27,607 nt of DNA. Origin: Magnetospirillum sp. (GTDB lineage Bacteria > Pseudomonadota > Alphaproteobacteria > Rhodospirillales > Magnetospirillaceae). The DNA lies in contig JACPDP010000046.1 in the NCBI GenBank assembly GCA_016183945.1, forward strand, positions 1 through 27,607. The letters run 5' to 3'. Under the pieces are notes generated by a model, which saw nothing but the letters and a program-made list of their open reading frames with translations, searched no databases and was not told the origin of the DNA. A program made the position numbers and the translations under genes. Of this stretch, positions 8,796 through 16,227 are shown in pieces; position 1 is the stretch's first letter; each line of letters starts with the position of its first letter.

Positions 8796-9107
8796 TCAGT
8801 TGCCCCGCTTGTCGCGGCGCAGGTCGGCCTTGTCGCGGTTGAGGTCGCGCCGGTCGCGATTGAGCTCCCGCTTGTCGCGGTTGAGCTCGCGCCGGTCGGC
8901 CTTCACCGCGGCGGTGTCGCCGGACCTCGCGTCCTGGCGCAGTTGGTTGCGGTCGCCTTGCAGTTCGCGCTTATCGGCCTGCAACTCGCGGTGATCGCGG
9001 CGGATTTCCTGCTTGTCGCGGCGGATTTCGGGCGACGGCTGCGCCAAGGCGGGGACCACCGCGAGGGCGGGCAGGGCGGCGAGGATGGCGATCAGGGTCT
9101 TTCTCAT
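8796..9107 (-). CDS. Small secreted protein of charged heptad repeats, unknown function
   Basis: A 103-residue protein. The N-terminus is a Sec signal peptide (MRKTLIAILAALPALAVVPALA, probable cleavage after residue 22, ALA|QP). The mature part is almost wholly a seven-residue repeat of the form E-L-x-x-D-K/R-R: four or five units, a break at SGDTAAVKAD, then four more units, visible in DNA as a 21-bp periodicity around 8820-8900. The pattern predicts one long, highly charged helix with a single leucine per heptad, so it may be a single helix or a weak oligomer. Proteins with RRD-rich repeats occur widely in Proteobacteria as hypothetical exported proteins. GGAGG lies about 8 bases before the ATG. 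It starts 81 bases after chvG and may belong to that operon, possibly as a periplasmic partner of ChvG; that is speculation. Confidence 0.82.
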   Translation of the reverse strand: MRKTLIAILAALPALAVVPALAQPSPEIRRDKQEIRRDHRELQADKRELQGDRNQLRQDARSGDTAAVKADRRELNRDKRELNRDRRDLNRDKADLRRDKRGN

Positions 9108-9188
9108 GGGCGGGTCCTCCCGGACGGCATCGGGGATTGCGGGGTGGTCAGGACACCATGCATTTGCGGCGAAAGGGAGGCGGAAGTC

Positions 9189-10817
9189 TCAGCCGGTCGG
9201 CAGCTTGACGGTGAACCGCGCCCCCAGCACGCGGCCATCGGCGGCGGTACGGTTCATGGCACGGATGGTGCCGCCATGGGCATCGACGATCTGTTTCGAG
9301 ATCGACAGCCCCAGCCCGGAATGGGTGCCGAACTTCTCCTCCTTGGGGCGCTCCGAGTAGAAGCGCTCGAAGATGGCGTCGAGCTTGCCCTCGGGGATGC
9401 CGGGACCATCGTCCTCGACCTCGATGCGCACCGCGCCGCCGTCGCGATGGGCCGTGAGGGCGATGGTTCCGCCCTCGGGGCTGAACGAGACCGCGTTGGC
9501 GATCAGGTTCCGCAGCACCTGCACCAGCCGCGGCTCGATGCCCTGCACCTCCAGCGGATCGCCGTCCGGCACCGCGACGGCGAAGGCCAGCCGGCGGTCC
9601 CCGGCGGTGGCGCGGTAGACCTCGGCCAACGCCGCGACCATGGTGGACACCGCCACCGTCCGGCTCTCGGCGCGCGACAGTTCGGCGTCGAGCCGCGAGG
9701 CGTCGGAGATGTCGCTGATCAGCCGGTTCATCCGCTCGATGTCGTCCTGCACGATGGCCATCAGCTTGCGGTGCTGCTCGGGGTCCTTGACGCGGGCGGC
9801 GGTTTCCAGGGCGGAGCGCAACGAGGTCAGCGGGTTCTTGATCTCGTGCGCGACGTCGGCGGCGAAGGCCTCGATGGCGTCCATGCGGCCCCACAGCGCC
9901 TCGGTCATTTCCTTCAGCGCCACCGAGAGCTCGCCGATCTCGTCGCCGCGCCGCGACAGGTCGGGGATGGCGTGGGCGCGGCCGTGGCCGTGGCGGACCT
10001 GCTCGGCCGCCAGGGCGAGGCGGCGCACCGGCCGGGCGATGGTGCCGGCCATGTAGAGCGACAGCCCGGTGGTGATGGCCAGCACCACCAGGAACACCTC
10101 GGCGATGGCCAGGCGAACCTGGAACAGGCTGCGGGCGATGCCGGTGCCGTCGGCGGTCAGCATCAGCGCCCCCACCACCTGCTTGTAGCGCTGCACCGGC
10201 ACCGCGGCCGACAGCAGCAGGCCGCCGCCGTGGCGGGTGCGCACCACGAAGCCGGTGCGGCCGCCCAGGGCCGCCTTGGCCTCCTGGTAATGCTCGGCGT
10301 GCTGCTCCGGCTTTTCGCCGTAGACCGGCAGGGCTTCGTCCTCGGGCATCCAGGTTGCCAACCGATCCCACGCGTCGGCGACCCGGGCCCGCCAGCCGCC
10401 GCGAGGGTTGTGCGGCGGCAGGTCCTCCACCTGCACCATCAGGCCCTTGGCCCCCAGGATGAAGCGCGAATCCGCCACCAGGTCGCCACCGGGGCCGAAC
10501 AGGCGGGCGCGCACCTGGGCCGGTTCGGCCAGGCGGCGCACCATGGTTTGGGCCATTTCGCGGTTGAGTTCGAGGAAGCCGTAGGCCTCCTCGGTGACGG
10601 CGCCCTCGCCGACGGCGCCGGCCACCATCTCGGCCTGGGTGGCCAGTCCAGCCAGCTCGGAGCGGATCAGCCCCTGCTTGTAGCGGTCGAAATACAGCAG
10701 CCCCACCATCAGGATGACCGGCGCCAGCAGGTTGACCGCCAGGATGCGCCGGGTCAGCGGCGAGGCCAGCGGCCGCCAGCGTCTGCGCCGGCGCAACCGC
10801 GGTTCAGGGCTCGTCAC
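9189..10817 (-). CDS. chvG: Sensor histidine kinase ChvG (ExoS-type)
   Basis: A 542-residue inner-membrane kinase. TM1 is at about 25-43, a periplasmic domain at 44-235, TM2 at 236-258, HAMP at about 258-310, then the dimerisation/phosphoacceptor region with H324 in [19 protein letters not shown]. The run [20 protein letters not shown] is diagnostic of the alphaproteobacterial ChvG family. The ATPase domain shows [21 protein letters not shown] and [13 protein letters not shown]. In relatives ChvG responds to acidity and envelope conditions and phosphorylates ChvI. The start is taken as GTG at 10817, overlapping the chvI stop by 14 bp; there is no good upstream ATG outside chvI. The strong Shine-Dalgarno usually expected is missing, so coupling to chvI translation is likely. 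Confidence 0.93.
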   Translation of the reverse strand: MTSPEPRLRRRRRWRPLASPLTRRILAVNLLAPVILMVGLLYFDRYKQGLIRSELAGLATQAEMVAGAVGEGAVTEEAYGFLELNREMAQTMVRRLAEPAQVRARLFGPGGDLVADSRFILGAKGLMVQVEDLPPHNPRGGWRARVADAWDRLATWMPEDEALPVYGEKPEQHAEHYQEAKAALGGRTGFVVRTRHGGGLLLSAAVPVQRYKQVVGALMLTADGTGIARSLFQVRLAIAEVFLVVLAITTGLSLYMAGTIARPVRRLALAAEQVRHGHGRAHAIPDLSRRGDEIGELSVALKEMTEALWGRMDAIEAFAADVAHEIKNPLTSLRSALETAARVKDPEQHRKLMAIVQDDIERMNRLISDISDASRLDAELSRAESRTVAVSTMVAALAEVYRATAGDRRLAFAVAVPDGDPLEVQGIEPRLVQVLRNLIANAVSFSPEGGTIALTAHRDGGAVRIEVEDDGPGIPEGKLDAIFERFYSERPKEEKFGTHSGLGLSISKQIVDAHGGTIRAMNRTAADGRVLGARFTVKLPTG

Positions 10818-11508
10818 GATAGCGGTACCCGACCCCGTAGAGCGTCTCGATGTGGCCGAATTCGGTGTCGACCTCGCGGAACTTCTTGCGCAGCCGCTTG
10901 ATGTGGCTGTCGATGGTGCGGTCGTCGACGTAGATGTTCTCGCCATAGGCGGCGTCGATCAGCTGGTCGCGGTTCTTGACGTGGCCCGGCCGCTGCGCCA
11001 GCGACTTCAGCAGCAGGAACTCGGTGACGGTGAGATCGACCTTCTGCCCCTTCCAGGCGCAGACGTGGCGGCCCGGGTCGAGCACCAGTTCGCCGCGCAC
11101 CAGGGCGGCCGAGCCCCCCGGCATGTCGCCGCCCTCGGCGGCGATCTCGGCGCGGCGCAGCAGGGCGCGAATCCGCTCGATCAGCAGCTTTTGCGAGAAC
11201 GGCTTCTTGATGTAGTCGTCGGCCCCCATGCGCAGGCCGAGCAGCTCGTCGATCTCGTCGTCCTTGGAGGTCAGGAAGATCACCGGCACCGCCGACTGCT
11301 TGCGCAGCCGCTGCAGCAGCTCCATGCCGTCCATGCGCGGCATCTTGATGTCGAGCACCGCCAGGTCGGCGGGCTGGGCGGACAGGCCGCGCAATGCTTC
11401 GGCGCCGTCGGTGTAGGCGCGGACACGGAAGCCCTCGGCTTCCAGCGCCATGGAGACCGAGGTCAGGATATTGCGGTCGTCGTCCACCAGCGCGATGGTC
11501 TGCGCCAT
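10804..11508 (-). CDS. chvI: Response regulator ChvI (OmpR/PhoB family)
   Basis: A 234-residue transcription factor. The receiver occupies 1-120 (DDD at 10-12 region, phosphoacceptor D53 in [19 protein letters not shown]). A winged-helix DNA-binding domain covers about 135-232 ([48 protein letters not shown]). Receiver and DNA-binding segments match ChvI, the partner of ChvG that controls envelope, acid and metabolic genes in alphaproteobacteria. A strong GGAGG lies 9 bases before the ATG. In many relatives the pair adjoins hprK/pckA; here the neighbours are a heptad-repeat protein and pgi downstream and a cobalamin riboswitch divergently upstream. Confidence 0.95.
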   Translation of the reverse strand: MAQTIALVDDDRNILTSVSMALEAEGFRVRAYTDGAEALRGLSAQPADLAVLDIKMPRMDGMELLQRLRKQSAVPVIFLTSKDDEIDELLGLRMGADDYIKKPFSQKLLIERIRALLRRAEIAAEGGDMPGGSAALVRGELVLDPGRHVCAWKGQKVDLTVTEFLLLKSLAQRPGHVKNRDQLIDAAYGENIYVDDRTIDSHIKRLRKKFREVDTEFGHIETLYGVGYRYRDEP

Positions 11509-11538
11509 GCGAAATACCTCCGAGGAAGCCCGGAGCAG

Positions 11539-11566
11539 AGCCTACCGCAATGGGGCGCGCCTGCAA
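11539..11566 (-). promoter_or_regulatory. Candidate promoter of chvI-chvG
   Basis: TTGCAG (11566-11561) and TAGGCT (11544-11539) are separated by 16 bases, about 30 bases before the chvI ATG. Fit to consensus is moderate. Confidence 0.3.
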
Positions 11567-11582
11567 GGCCCCTTCCGGCCAG

Positions 11583-11660
11583 ATGTTCCGAATTCTCGCC
11601 GAATCCGCCGGGCCGGGTACCGGGACGGTGTTCCGGTTCACCCTGCCGGCGACGGGATGA
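11583..11660 (+). pseudogene. Relic of a histidine-kinase C-terminus
   Basis: In frame to a TGA at 11658-11660 the DNA reads RILAESAGPGTGTVFRFTLPA, which aligns with the closing strand of GHKL histidine kinases (RIWAES...GKGTTFRFTLP). No ATPase or kinase core precedes it: upstream DNA is the oppositely oriented chvI. It is therefore best read as the surviving tail of a deleted kinase gene. The match is short, so chance cannot be excluded. Confidence 0.45.
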
Positions 11661-11673
11661 CCGTTCGACCGAA

Positions 11674-11703
11674 TTGACGCCACCCGGCCGGTGACCCTAT
11701 ATT
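11674..11703 (+). promoter_or_regulatory. Promoter of the riboswitch-cbtBA transcript
   Basis: TTGACG (11674-11679) and TATATT (11698-11703) are separated by 18 bases. The predicted start of transcription near 11710 falls at the first base of the cobalamin riboswitch P1 stem, which supports the assignment. Confidence 0.7.
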
Positions 11704-11710
11704 GCGTGCC

Positions 11711-11905
11711 GATGGTCCTCGCCATCCGCAAGGGGCGAGGTGAAAAGGGAACGCGGTGCGGCTCCGAAAAGGGGCTCAGTCCGCGGCTGTCCCCGCAACT
11801 GTAAGCGGTAGGGATACGGCCTTTCGTAAGCGACGCCACTGGCCAATGCGGCCGGGAAGGCTATGCCGGCATCCTCAATATCCGCGAGCCAGGAGACCTG
11901 CCATC
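11711..11905 (+). promoter_or_regulatory. Cobalamin riboswitch
   Basis: The conserved parts occur in order: GGTGAAAAGGGAA near 11739, the B12-box region with CCCCGCAACTGTAAGCGG near 11792, CCACTGG, GCCGGGAAGG, and GAGCCAGGAGACCTGCC at about 11886-11902. A closing P1 stem pairs GATGG (11711-11715) with CCATC (11901-11905). The RNA senses adenosylcobalamin or a related cobamide and shuts down downstream expression. The controlled genes are cbtB-cbtA, a cobalt-uptake pair, which is a classic target. The expression platform appears to be the hairpin at 11948-11999. Confidence 0.95.
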
Positions 11906-11947
11906 ACGAGAGCCGTTCGCGAGCCATTCGGCCGGGGTGTGCCGGAG

Positions 11948-11999
11948 GGTCGGTTTTCCGTTTCGCGGGCGGCAGTGTCTCGACAAACGGAGTCCGACC
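11948..11999 (+). promoter_or_regulatory. Hairpin masking the cbtB ribosome binding site
   Basis: GGTCGG (11948-11953) pairs with CCGACC (11994-11999), and CCGTTT (11958-11963) with AAACGG (11985-11990). The cbtB Shine-Dalgarno GGAG (11989-11992) lies in the inner stem and adjoining internal loop, eight bases before the ATG. Formation of this stem would block initiation, giving translational rather than terminator-based control by the riboswitch. Which upstream segment acts as the competing strand is not clear. Confidence 0.65.
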
Positions 12000-12000
12000 G

Positions 12001-12174
12001 ATGACTGTTGCCATTGCTTCCCGTTCCGCTGCCGTCTCCGCCCGCCTGATCCCCGCGCTGTTTGCACTGGCGTTCGGCGCCTTCCTGGTGTTCGGCGTCG
12101 GCTTCGCCCATCCCGAAGCCATCCACAACGCCGCCCACGATGGTCGGCATTCCTTCGCCTTCCCCTGCCACTGA
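12001..12174 (+). CDS. cbtB: Cobalt transporter subunit CbtB
   Basis: A 57-residue membrane protein with one transmembrane helix (about 15-38, LIPALFALAFGAFLVFGVGF). It ends in the family's histidine-rich tail HNAAHDGRHSFAFPCH, which is thought to bind cobalt. Length and tail match CbtB. GGAG lies eight bases before the ATG and is buried in the hairpin described at 11948-11999. It follows a cobalamin riboswitch and its stop overlaps the start of cbtA by one base (TGATG), so the two are translated together. Confidence 0.92.
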   Translation: MTVAIASRSAAVSARLIPALFALAFGAFLVFGVGFAHPEAIHNAAHDGRHSFAFPCH

Positions 12175-12890
12175 TGTTCAGGCGGGTCATGCTGACCGCC
12201 CTGCTGGCCGGCGGGCTGGCGGGGCTGTTCGCGTCGGCGGTGCAGACCTGGAAGGTCGTGCCGCTGATCCACGAGGCGGAACTGTATGAACAGTCCGCCG
12301 TCGCCCACGGGCATCCCGGCGTCGCCCATGAGCACGCCAATCACGAAGAGGCCGCCAACGCCAAACCGGCGGAAAGCCACGACGCCGCGGCCTGGGAGCC
12401 GGCCGACGGGATCGAGCGCACGCTCTACACCATGGCCGCCAACCTGCTCACCGGCATCGGCTTCGCCTCGCTGCTGGTGGGCACCATCGCGCTGTCGGGT
12501 CGTGAGCCCGACGGCCGCGAGGGTGTGTTGTGGGGTCTGGCGGGCTTCGCCGCCTTTTCCATGGCGCCCGCGATGGGCCTGCCGCCCGAACTGCCGGGGA
12601 TGATCGCCGGCGATCTGGTGGCGCGGCAGGCGTGGTGGGCGGCCACCGCGGCGGCCACCGCCGCCGGCATCGCGGCGATGGTGTTCGCCAAGCCGCCGTG
12701 GGCCAAGGCGGCGGCGGTGGCGCTGCTGGTGCTGCCGCACGCCATGGGCGCCCCCGAAGGCGGCGAAGGCGGCGCGGTGCCGCCGGAGCTGGTGGCCCGC
12801 TTCGTCGCCGCCTCGCTGGCCGCCACCGGCCTGTTCTGGCTGGTGCTGGGCGGCGCCGTGGGGGGGATCTATCGCCGGATGAAGGCATAG
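12174..12890 (+). CDS. cbtA: Cobalt transporter subunit CbtA
   Basis: A 238-residue integral membrane protein with about five or six hydrophobic segments, typical of CbtA, the predicted cobalt-permease partner of CbtB. A first helix at 5-22 (LTALLAGGLAGLFASAVQ) is followed by VPLIHEAE and a periplasmic-type loop rich in histidine and acidic residues (about 33-80, including GHPGVAHEHANHEEA). That loop is a plausible metal-collecting site. Later motifs include MAPAMGLPPELPG and LLVLPHAMGAPEGGE, both usual for the family. Expression should fall when cobalamin is plentiful because of the upstream riboswitch. A strong hairpin terminator begins four bases after the stop. Confidence 0.93.
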   Translation: MFRRVMLTALLAGGLAGLFASAVQTWKVVPLIHEAELYEQSAVAHGHPGVAHEHANHEEAANAKPAESHDAAAWEPADGIERTLYTMAANLLTGIGFASLLVGTIALSGREPDGREGVLWGLAGFAAFSMAPAMGLPPELPGMIAGDLVARQAWWAATAAATAAGIAAMVFAKPPWAKAAAVALLVLPHAMGAPEGGEGGAVPPELVARFVAASLAATGLFWLVLGGAVGGIYRRMKA

Positions 12891-12894
12891 GCAA

Positions 12895-12940
12895 GCGAAG
12901 GCCGTCACCCCTTGGCGGGGGTGACGGCTTCGCCTTGTCT
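12895..12940. terminator. Shared bidirectional terminator of cbtBA and pfp
   Basis: A stem of 16 pairs with one bulge (12895-12911 against 12918-12933, core CCGTCACCCC/GGGGTGACGG) lies between the convergent cbtA and pfp stops. The T-rich CTTGTCTT follows on the plus strand and CTTCGCTT flanks it on the minus strand. Both transcription units probably end here. Confidence 0.8.
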
Positions 12941-14154
12941 TACCCGTTGAGGATTTTCGGCACGGTATTGTGCCGCAGCCGGTAGGCGTCGGGCATGCCG
13001 GCCCCCAGCAGCGGGCGCAGGTAGAGGCGGAACCGGTCGGTGACGTCGGTGCCGCTGTCGGTGATGAACTCGTCCTCCATCACCCGGGTCTTGCCCGCCA
13101 CCGCATCCAACGGCAGCAGCTTGTAGTCCACCGAGTAGAAGCCGGTGCGCTGGATCGCCACCGAGCCGTCCATGCCGCCCCACATGGCGAACTGCACCGC
13201 CTTCTCGCCCACCTCGCGCGCCTCGCGCTGGTCGACGTCGGAGACGCAGCCGATGAACGAGCGCTGCAGGTAGCCGAAGGTGTCGCCGCGCACCCGCTTG
13301 ATGCCCAGCTTCGCCTTGATCTCCTCGCACAGCAGGTCGGCCAGCGCACCGGTTCCCGACAGCTGGATGTTGCCGTGGGCGTCCTTCTCGATGTCCTTCG
13401 CCAGCTTGGTGACGATGGGGGTGCCCTGGTCGTCGTGGACGCCCTCGGACACCGCGATGACGCAGCGGCCGTACCGGTCGTAGGTGGCCTTGACGTCGGT
13501 GAGGAACTTGTCCACCACGAAGGTGCGCTCGGGGATGTAGATCAGGTGCGGGCCGTCGTCGGGGAACTTCTTGCCCAGGGCCGAGGCGGCGGTCAGGAAG
13601 CCGGCGTGGCGGCCCATCACCACCGCGCAATACACCCCCTTCAGCGCCGTGTTGTCGAGGTTGGCGCCCATGAAGGCCTGCGCCACGAAGCGCGCCGCCG
13701 AGGGGAAGCCGGGGGTGTGGTCGTTGCCCACCAGATCGTTGTCGATGGTCTTGGGGATGTGGATGCAGCGCAGCGGATAGCCGGCCTTGCGCGCCTCCTC
13801 CGAGACGATGCGCACGGTGTCCGAGCTGTCGTTGCCGCCAATATAGAAGAAATAGGCGATGCCGTGGGCCTGGAGGACCTTGAAGATCTCCTGGCAGTAT
13901 TTGAGGTCCGGCTTGTCGCGGGTCGAGCCCAGCGCCGAGGACGGCGTGTTGGCCACCATTTCCAGGTTGTGGCTGGTTTCCTGGGTGAGGTCGAGGAAGT
14001 CCTCGTTCACGATGCCGCGCACCCCGTGATAGGCCCCGTAGACCAGATCGACGTTGCGGAACTTGCGGGCTTCCAGAACCACCCCCACCAACGAATGATT
14101 GATGACGGCGGTGGGTCCGCCACCCTGCGCCACGAGCACCTTACCGTGCAGCAT
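12940..14154 (-). CDS. pfp: Pyrophosphate-dependent 6-phosphofructokinase
   Basis: A 404-residue phosphofructokinase. The phosphoryl-donor loop reads GGNDS with Asp109 where ATP enzymes carry Gly (GGDGS), and the active-site loop reads PKTIDND with Lys135 where ATP enzymes have PGTIDND. Both changes mark the PPi-using type. D138 is the expected catalytic base. The enzyme reversibly converts fructose 6-phosphate plus PPi to fructose 1,6-bisphosphate, serving glycolysis and gluconeogenesis. AGGAGG lies about 8 bases before the ATG, an excellent binding site suggesting strong translation. The gene is monocistronic and ends at a terminator shared with cbtA. Confidence 0.94.
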   Translation of the reverse strand: MLHGKVLVAQGGGPTAVINHSLVGVVLEARKFRNVDLVYGAYHGVRGIVNEDFLDLTQETSHNLEMVANTPSSALGSTRDKPDLKYCQEIFKVLQAHGIAYFFYIGGNDSSDTVRIVSEEARKAGYPLRCIHIPKTIDNDLVGNDHTPGFPSAARFVAQAFMGANLDNTALKGVYCAVVMGRHAGFLTAASALGKKFPDDGPHLIYIPERTFVVDKFLTDVKATYDRYGRCVIAVSEGVHDDQGTPIVTKLAKDIEKDAHGNIQLSGTGALADLLCEEIKAKLGIKRVRGDTFGYLQRSFIGCVSDVDQREAREVGEKAVQFAMWGGMDGSVAIQRTGFYSVDYKLLPLDAVAGKTRVMEDEFITDSGTDVTDRFRLYLRPLLGAGMPDAYRLRHNTVPKILNG

Positions 14155-14331
14155 TAAACGTCCCTCCTCGGCATGTCATTGGCGCAAGAATAGAGGAAAA
14201 CGGCGGCTCTTCACCAGTGGCCCGAAAGGGTGGGACCGCGGCCCCACGGCGGCACGGGCCGCTTTTTGACATTCACCCCGGCATTTGGGGTAGGCCTATA
14301 AGACTTGGGTCTGCCCACCCGAGGTGACCCG

Positions 14332-15072
14332 ATGAACGACCGCTGGTTCCTGGACCGTTTTCTCGACATTGCCGGACGCCACAATCCGGAAAGCTATTTC
14401 CTCGATGCGCTCGCCCTGCCCTGGGCCGGCGGCGACGACTACCACGGGCCGCAAAAGTTCGTCTGCGACCTGGTGGAAATCGATGGCCGCGGCCGGATGC
14501 ACCTGTGGGTGTTCGCCCACCACCGCGCCGCCGAGCTGCTGTCGGGCGGGCTGATCGGCCGCATGTTCGCCTGCACCCAGGCCTTCTGCCTGGCGCCGCT
14601 GCCGCTGATGCGGTCGCGGCTGGAGAAGGCGGCGAAGCGGCGGCGCTACGACACCGGCACCGAACGCTTCCAGGCGGTGCTGAACAGGCCGCGGACGAAA
14701 TTCGACTCGTGGAATCTGGTGGTCTGCGGCGGTCGCGGCTGCGAGCTGGCCGGGGAGGACAGCCTGGTGCGCCGGCTCTATGGCCCGCTGTCGACCCTGG
14801 TGGAGCACATCCGGGACGTCAACACCTGGCACTTCTACCAGACCGCCACCGGCTTCGACCTGCGCTCGATCTGGGACTTCTCGCTGTCGGGCCGGCTGTC
14901 GCTGGAAGAGAAGCTGGCGATCTACGACGGCCGCCGCCACCTTGCCCCGGCGCCCGACGACGACTTCGACATCGCGGTGAAGCACGACCTCCACCTGAAG
15001 CGCCGCAAGGGCTTCCACGCCCAGGGCCACGAGGCGTGGTTCGGCGACCGGGGGCAGATTCTGGCGCGGTAG
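14332..15072 (+). CDS. Conserved-looking protein of unknown function
   Basis: A 246-residue soluble protein without signal peptide or clear transmembrane helix. I do not recognise its family. It has even codon usage with its neighbours, a GAGGTG site 6 bases before the ATG at 14332, and well-formed mixed secondary structure, so it is a real gene. Notable features are cysteines at 45, 81, 86, 132 and 137 (the last two in VVCGGRGCEL), histidines at 63-64 (FAHHRAAE), tryptophan-rich spots and a basic patch KAAKRRRY (99-106). The C-terminal part (210-240) is rich in Asp, His and Lys. It stands alone, divergent from pfp and convergent with the gene at 15124-16119. An upstream dyad ACCCC-N7-GGGGT at 14275-14291 could be an operator. 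Confidence 0.78.
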   Translation: MNDRWFLDRFLDIAGRHNPESYFLDALALPWAGGDDYHGPQKFVCDLVEIDGRGRMHLWVFAHHRAAELLSGGLIGRMFACTQAFCLAPLPLMRSRLEKAAKRRRYDTGTERFQAVLNRPRTKFDSWNLVVCGGRGCELAGEDSLVRRLYGPLSTLVEHIRDVNTWHFYQTATGFDLRSIWDFSLSGRLSLEEKLAIYDGRRHLAPAPDDDFDIAVKHDLHLKRRKGFHAQGHEAWFGDRGQILAR

Positions 15073-15087
15073 AGCAGATGCGTGACA

Positions 15088-15104
15088 GCGGGCGAGACGC
15101 CCGC
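15088..15104. terminator. Hairpin between convergent unknown genes
   Basis: GCGGGCG (15088-15094) and CGCCCGC (15098-15104) form a tight stem with a 3-base loop in the 51-bp gap between two convergent stops. There is no T-run. It may be a terminator or a copy of a dispersed repeat. Confidence 0.45.
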
Positions 15105-15123
15105 GCTCCAGTTGGTTAACGCC

Positions 15124-16119
15124 CTACCACCGCATGGTGCCGCCGATGGGCTTGGACTTCTGCATGCCGCGCCGGGTGATCAGGGTCCATTCGTGCACCT
15201 GCATGTAGCGCGGCGCCAGGAACTGGTAGATGTCGCGGATGCGGTTGGTGTTCTCGTCCGAGCGCACCACGAAGATGGTCTTCCACACCGGGATGAAGTC
15301 CTCCCAGGCGGTCAGGCGACGCAGCAGTTCGTCGCGCACCTCGCGGATATAGCCGATCTGGTTCTCGATGTTCTTCAGCATGGCGAGGACTTCGCCGGTC
15401 TGGGCGTCGACCTGGTCGAAATACTCCTGCAGAACCTTGATGGCCCGCTGCGACAGGCGGGCAACCTGATCCACCGTTTCGATCATGCCGCGGTCGGTGG
15501 AGTAGATGCGGCGGAAGCCCTGCAGCTTCTCGTCGATCTTTCGGATTTCGGCGAGGATGTCGCGCTCGGCCTCGATATAGGCCAACTCCTTGGCCAGCGC
15601 TTCCAGGTAATGCACCACCTCCTCGCGGCGATCGCGGCCCAGGCCCAGTTCCTCGGCCGCCTCGGCGAAGGCGATGTTGACGTTCTTCTTGACCTGCGGG
15701 TCCTCGGCGATCTGCATCAGTTCCTCGGCCGAGGTGATGATGTGCTCGTCGCCGGTCAGCCAGGTCACCAGCTGCATGGTCAGCCGCTGGTAGGCGATCA
15801 TGCGGTGCCGCTCCTGCGGCTCCCACGACGCCTCGCGCGTCGTCACCTCCTTGGGCAGGGGATCGCCGGGGCGCAGGCCGCGCATGAACTGCAGGCCCTC
15901 GGCCACCTTGTCCAGCATCTTGAAGTCGGAGGCCTCGGGGGCCAGCATGAATTCGCGCTTGATGCCCTCGAAGGTCAGCACCGCATCGTTGCTGGCGAGC
16001 TTCAGCACCGCCACCGGCTCGCCGGAGTCGGCAATGCGGAAATACAGGTCCTCGAAGGACGAAAAGAACTTGTGGTCGAACCTGATGATGCCGTCATCGG
16101 CACCGTTTTTGTCAGCCAT
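15124..16119 (-). CDS. Helical cytoplasmic protein of unknown function, downstream of ubiTUV
   Basis: A 331-residue protein with no signal peptide and no transmembrane segment. The first 60 residues look like a small mixed alpha/beta domain (FDHKFFSSFEDLYFRIADSGEP, then VLTFEGIKREFML). Residues 105-290 are almost entirely helical with coiled-coil character (RREEVVHYLEALAKELAYIE, EIRKIDEKLQ, AMLKNIENQIGYIREVRDEL). The C-terminus (290-331) is basic. I cannot assign a family. GAGAGAG precedes the ATG at 16119 by about 4 bases; an upstream in-frame ATG at 16203 has no such site. It starts 108 bp after the ubiV stop on the same strand, so it may be read through from the ubiTUV promoter or from a weak own promoter (TTGTTC-N17-CATACT). 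Confidence 0.82.
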   Translation of the reverse strand: MADKNGADDGIIRFDHKFFSSFEDLYFRIADSGEPVAVLKLASNDAVLTFEGIKREFMLAPEASDFKMLDKVAEGLQFMRGLRPGDPLPKEVTTREASWEPQERHRMIAYQRLTMQLVTWLTGDEHIITSAEELMQIAEDPQVKKNVNIAFAEAAEELGLGRDRREEVVHYLEALAKELAYIEAERDILAEIRKIDEKLQGFRRIYSTDRGMIETVDQVARLSQRAIKVLQEYFDQVDAQTGEVLAMLKNIENQIGYIREVRDELLRRLTAWEDFIPVWKTIFVVRSDENTNRIRDIYQFLAPRYMQVHEWTLITRRGMQKSKPIGGTMRW

Positions 16120-16227
16120 ATCTCTCTCGCACACCCGATCCCGAACCGGCATGGCCCCAGCAAAGCCTCTCGACAGTATGCCGGCCCCGGGGCTGGCGAA
16201 CAAGGGGGGCGACCACTCGCCCGGCCA

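Noticed and set aside
6962..8842. 626-codon open frame opposite pgi
   Set aside because: Antisense shadow; pgi on the minus strand has full family signatures.
8815..8920. Regular 21-bp direct repeats resembling a CRISPR or VNTR array
   Set aside because: The period is a multiple of three, units abut without spacers, and they encode the heptads of the secreted protein.
8943..10901. 652-codon open frame opposite chvG
   Set aside because: Antisense shadow in a GC-rich gene, with no recognisable domain and unusual His/Gln/Gly content.
14266..14302. TTGACA and TATAAG upstream of the unknown gene at 14332
   Set aside because: The spacer is 25 bases, too long for a sigma-70 promoter; each half may matter, but not as this pair.
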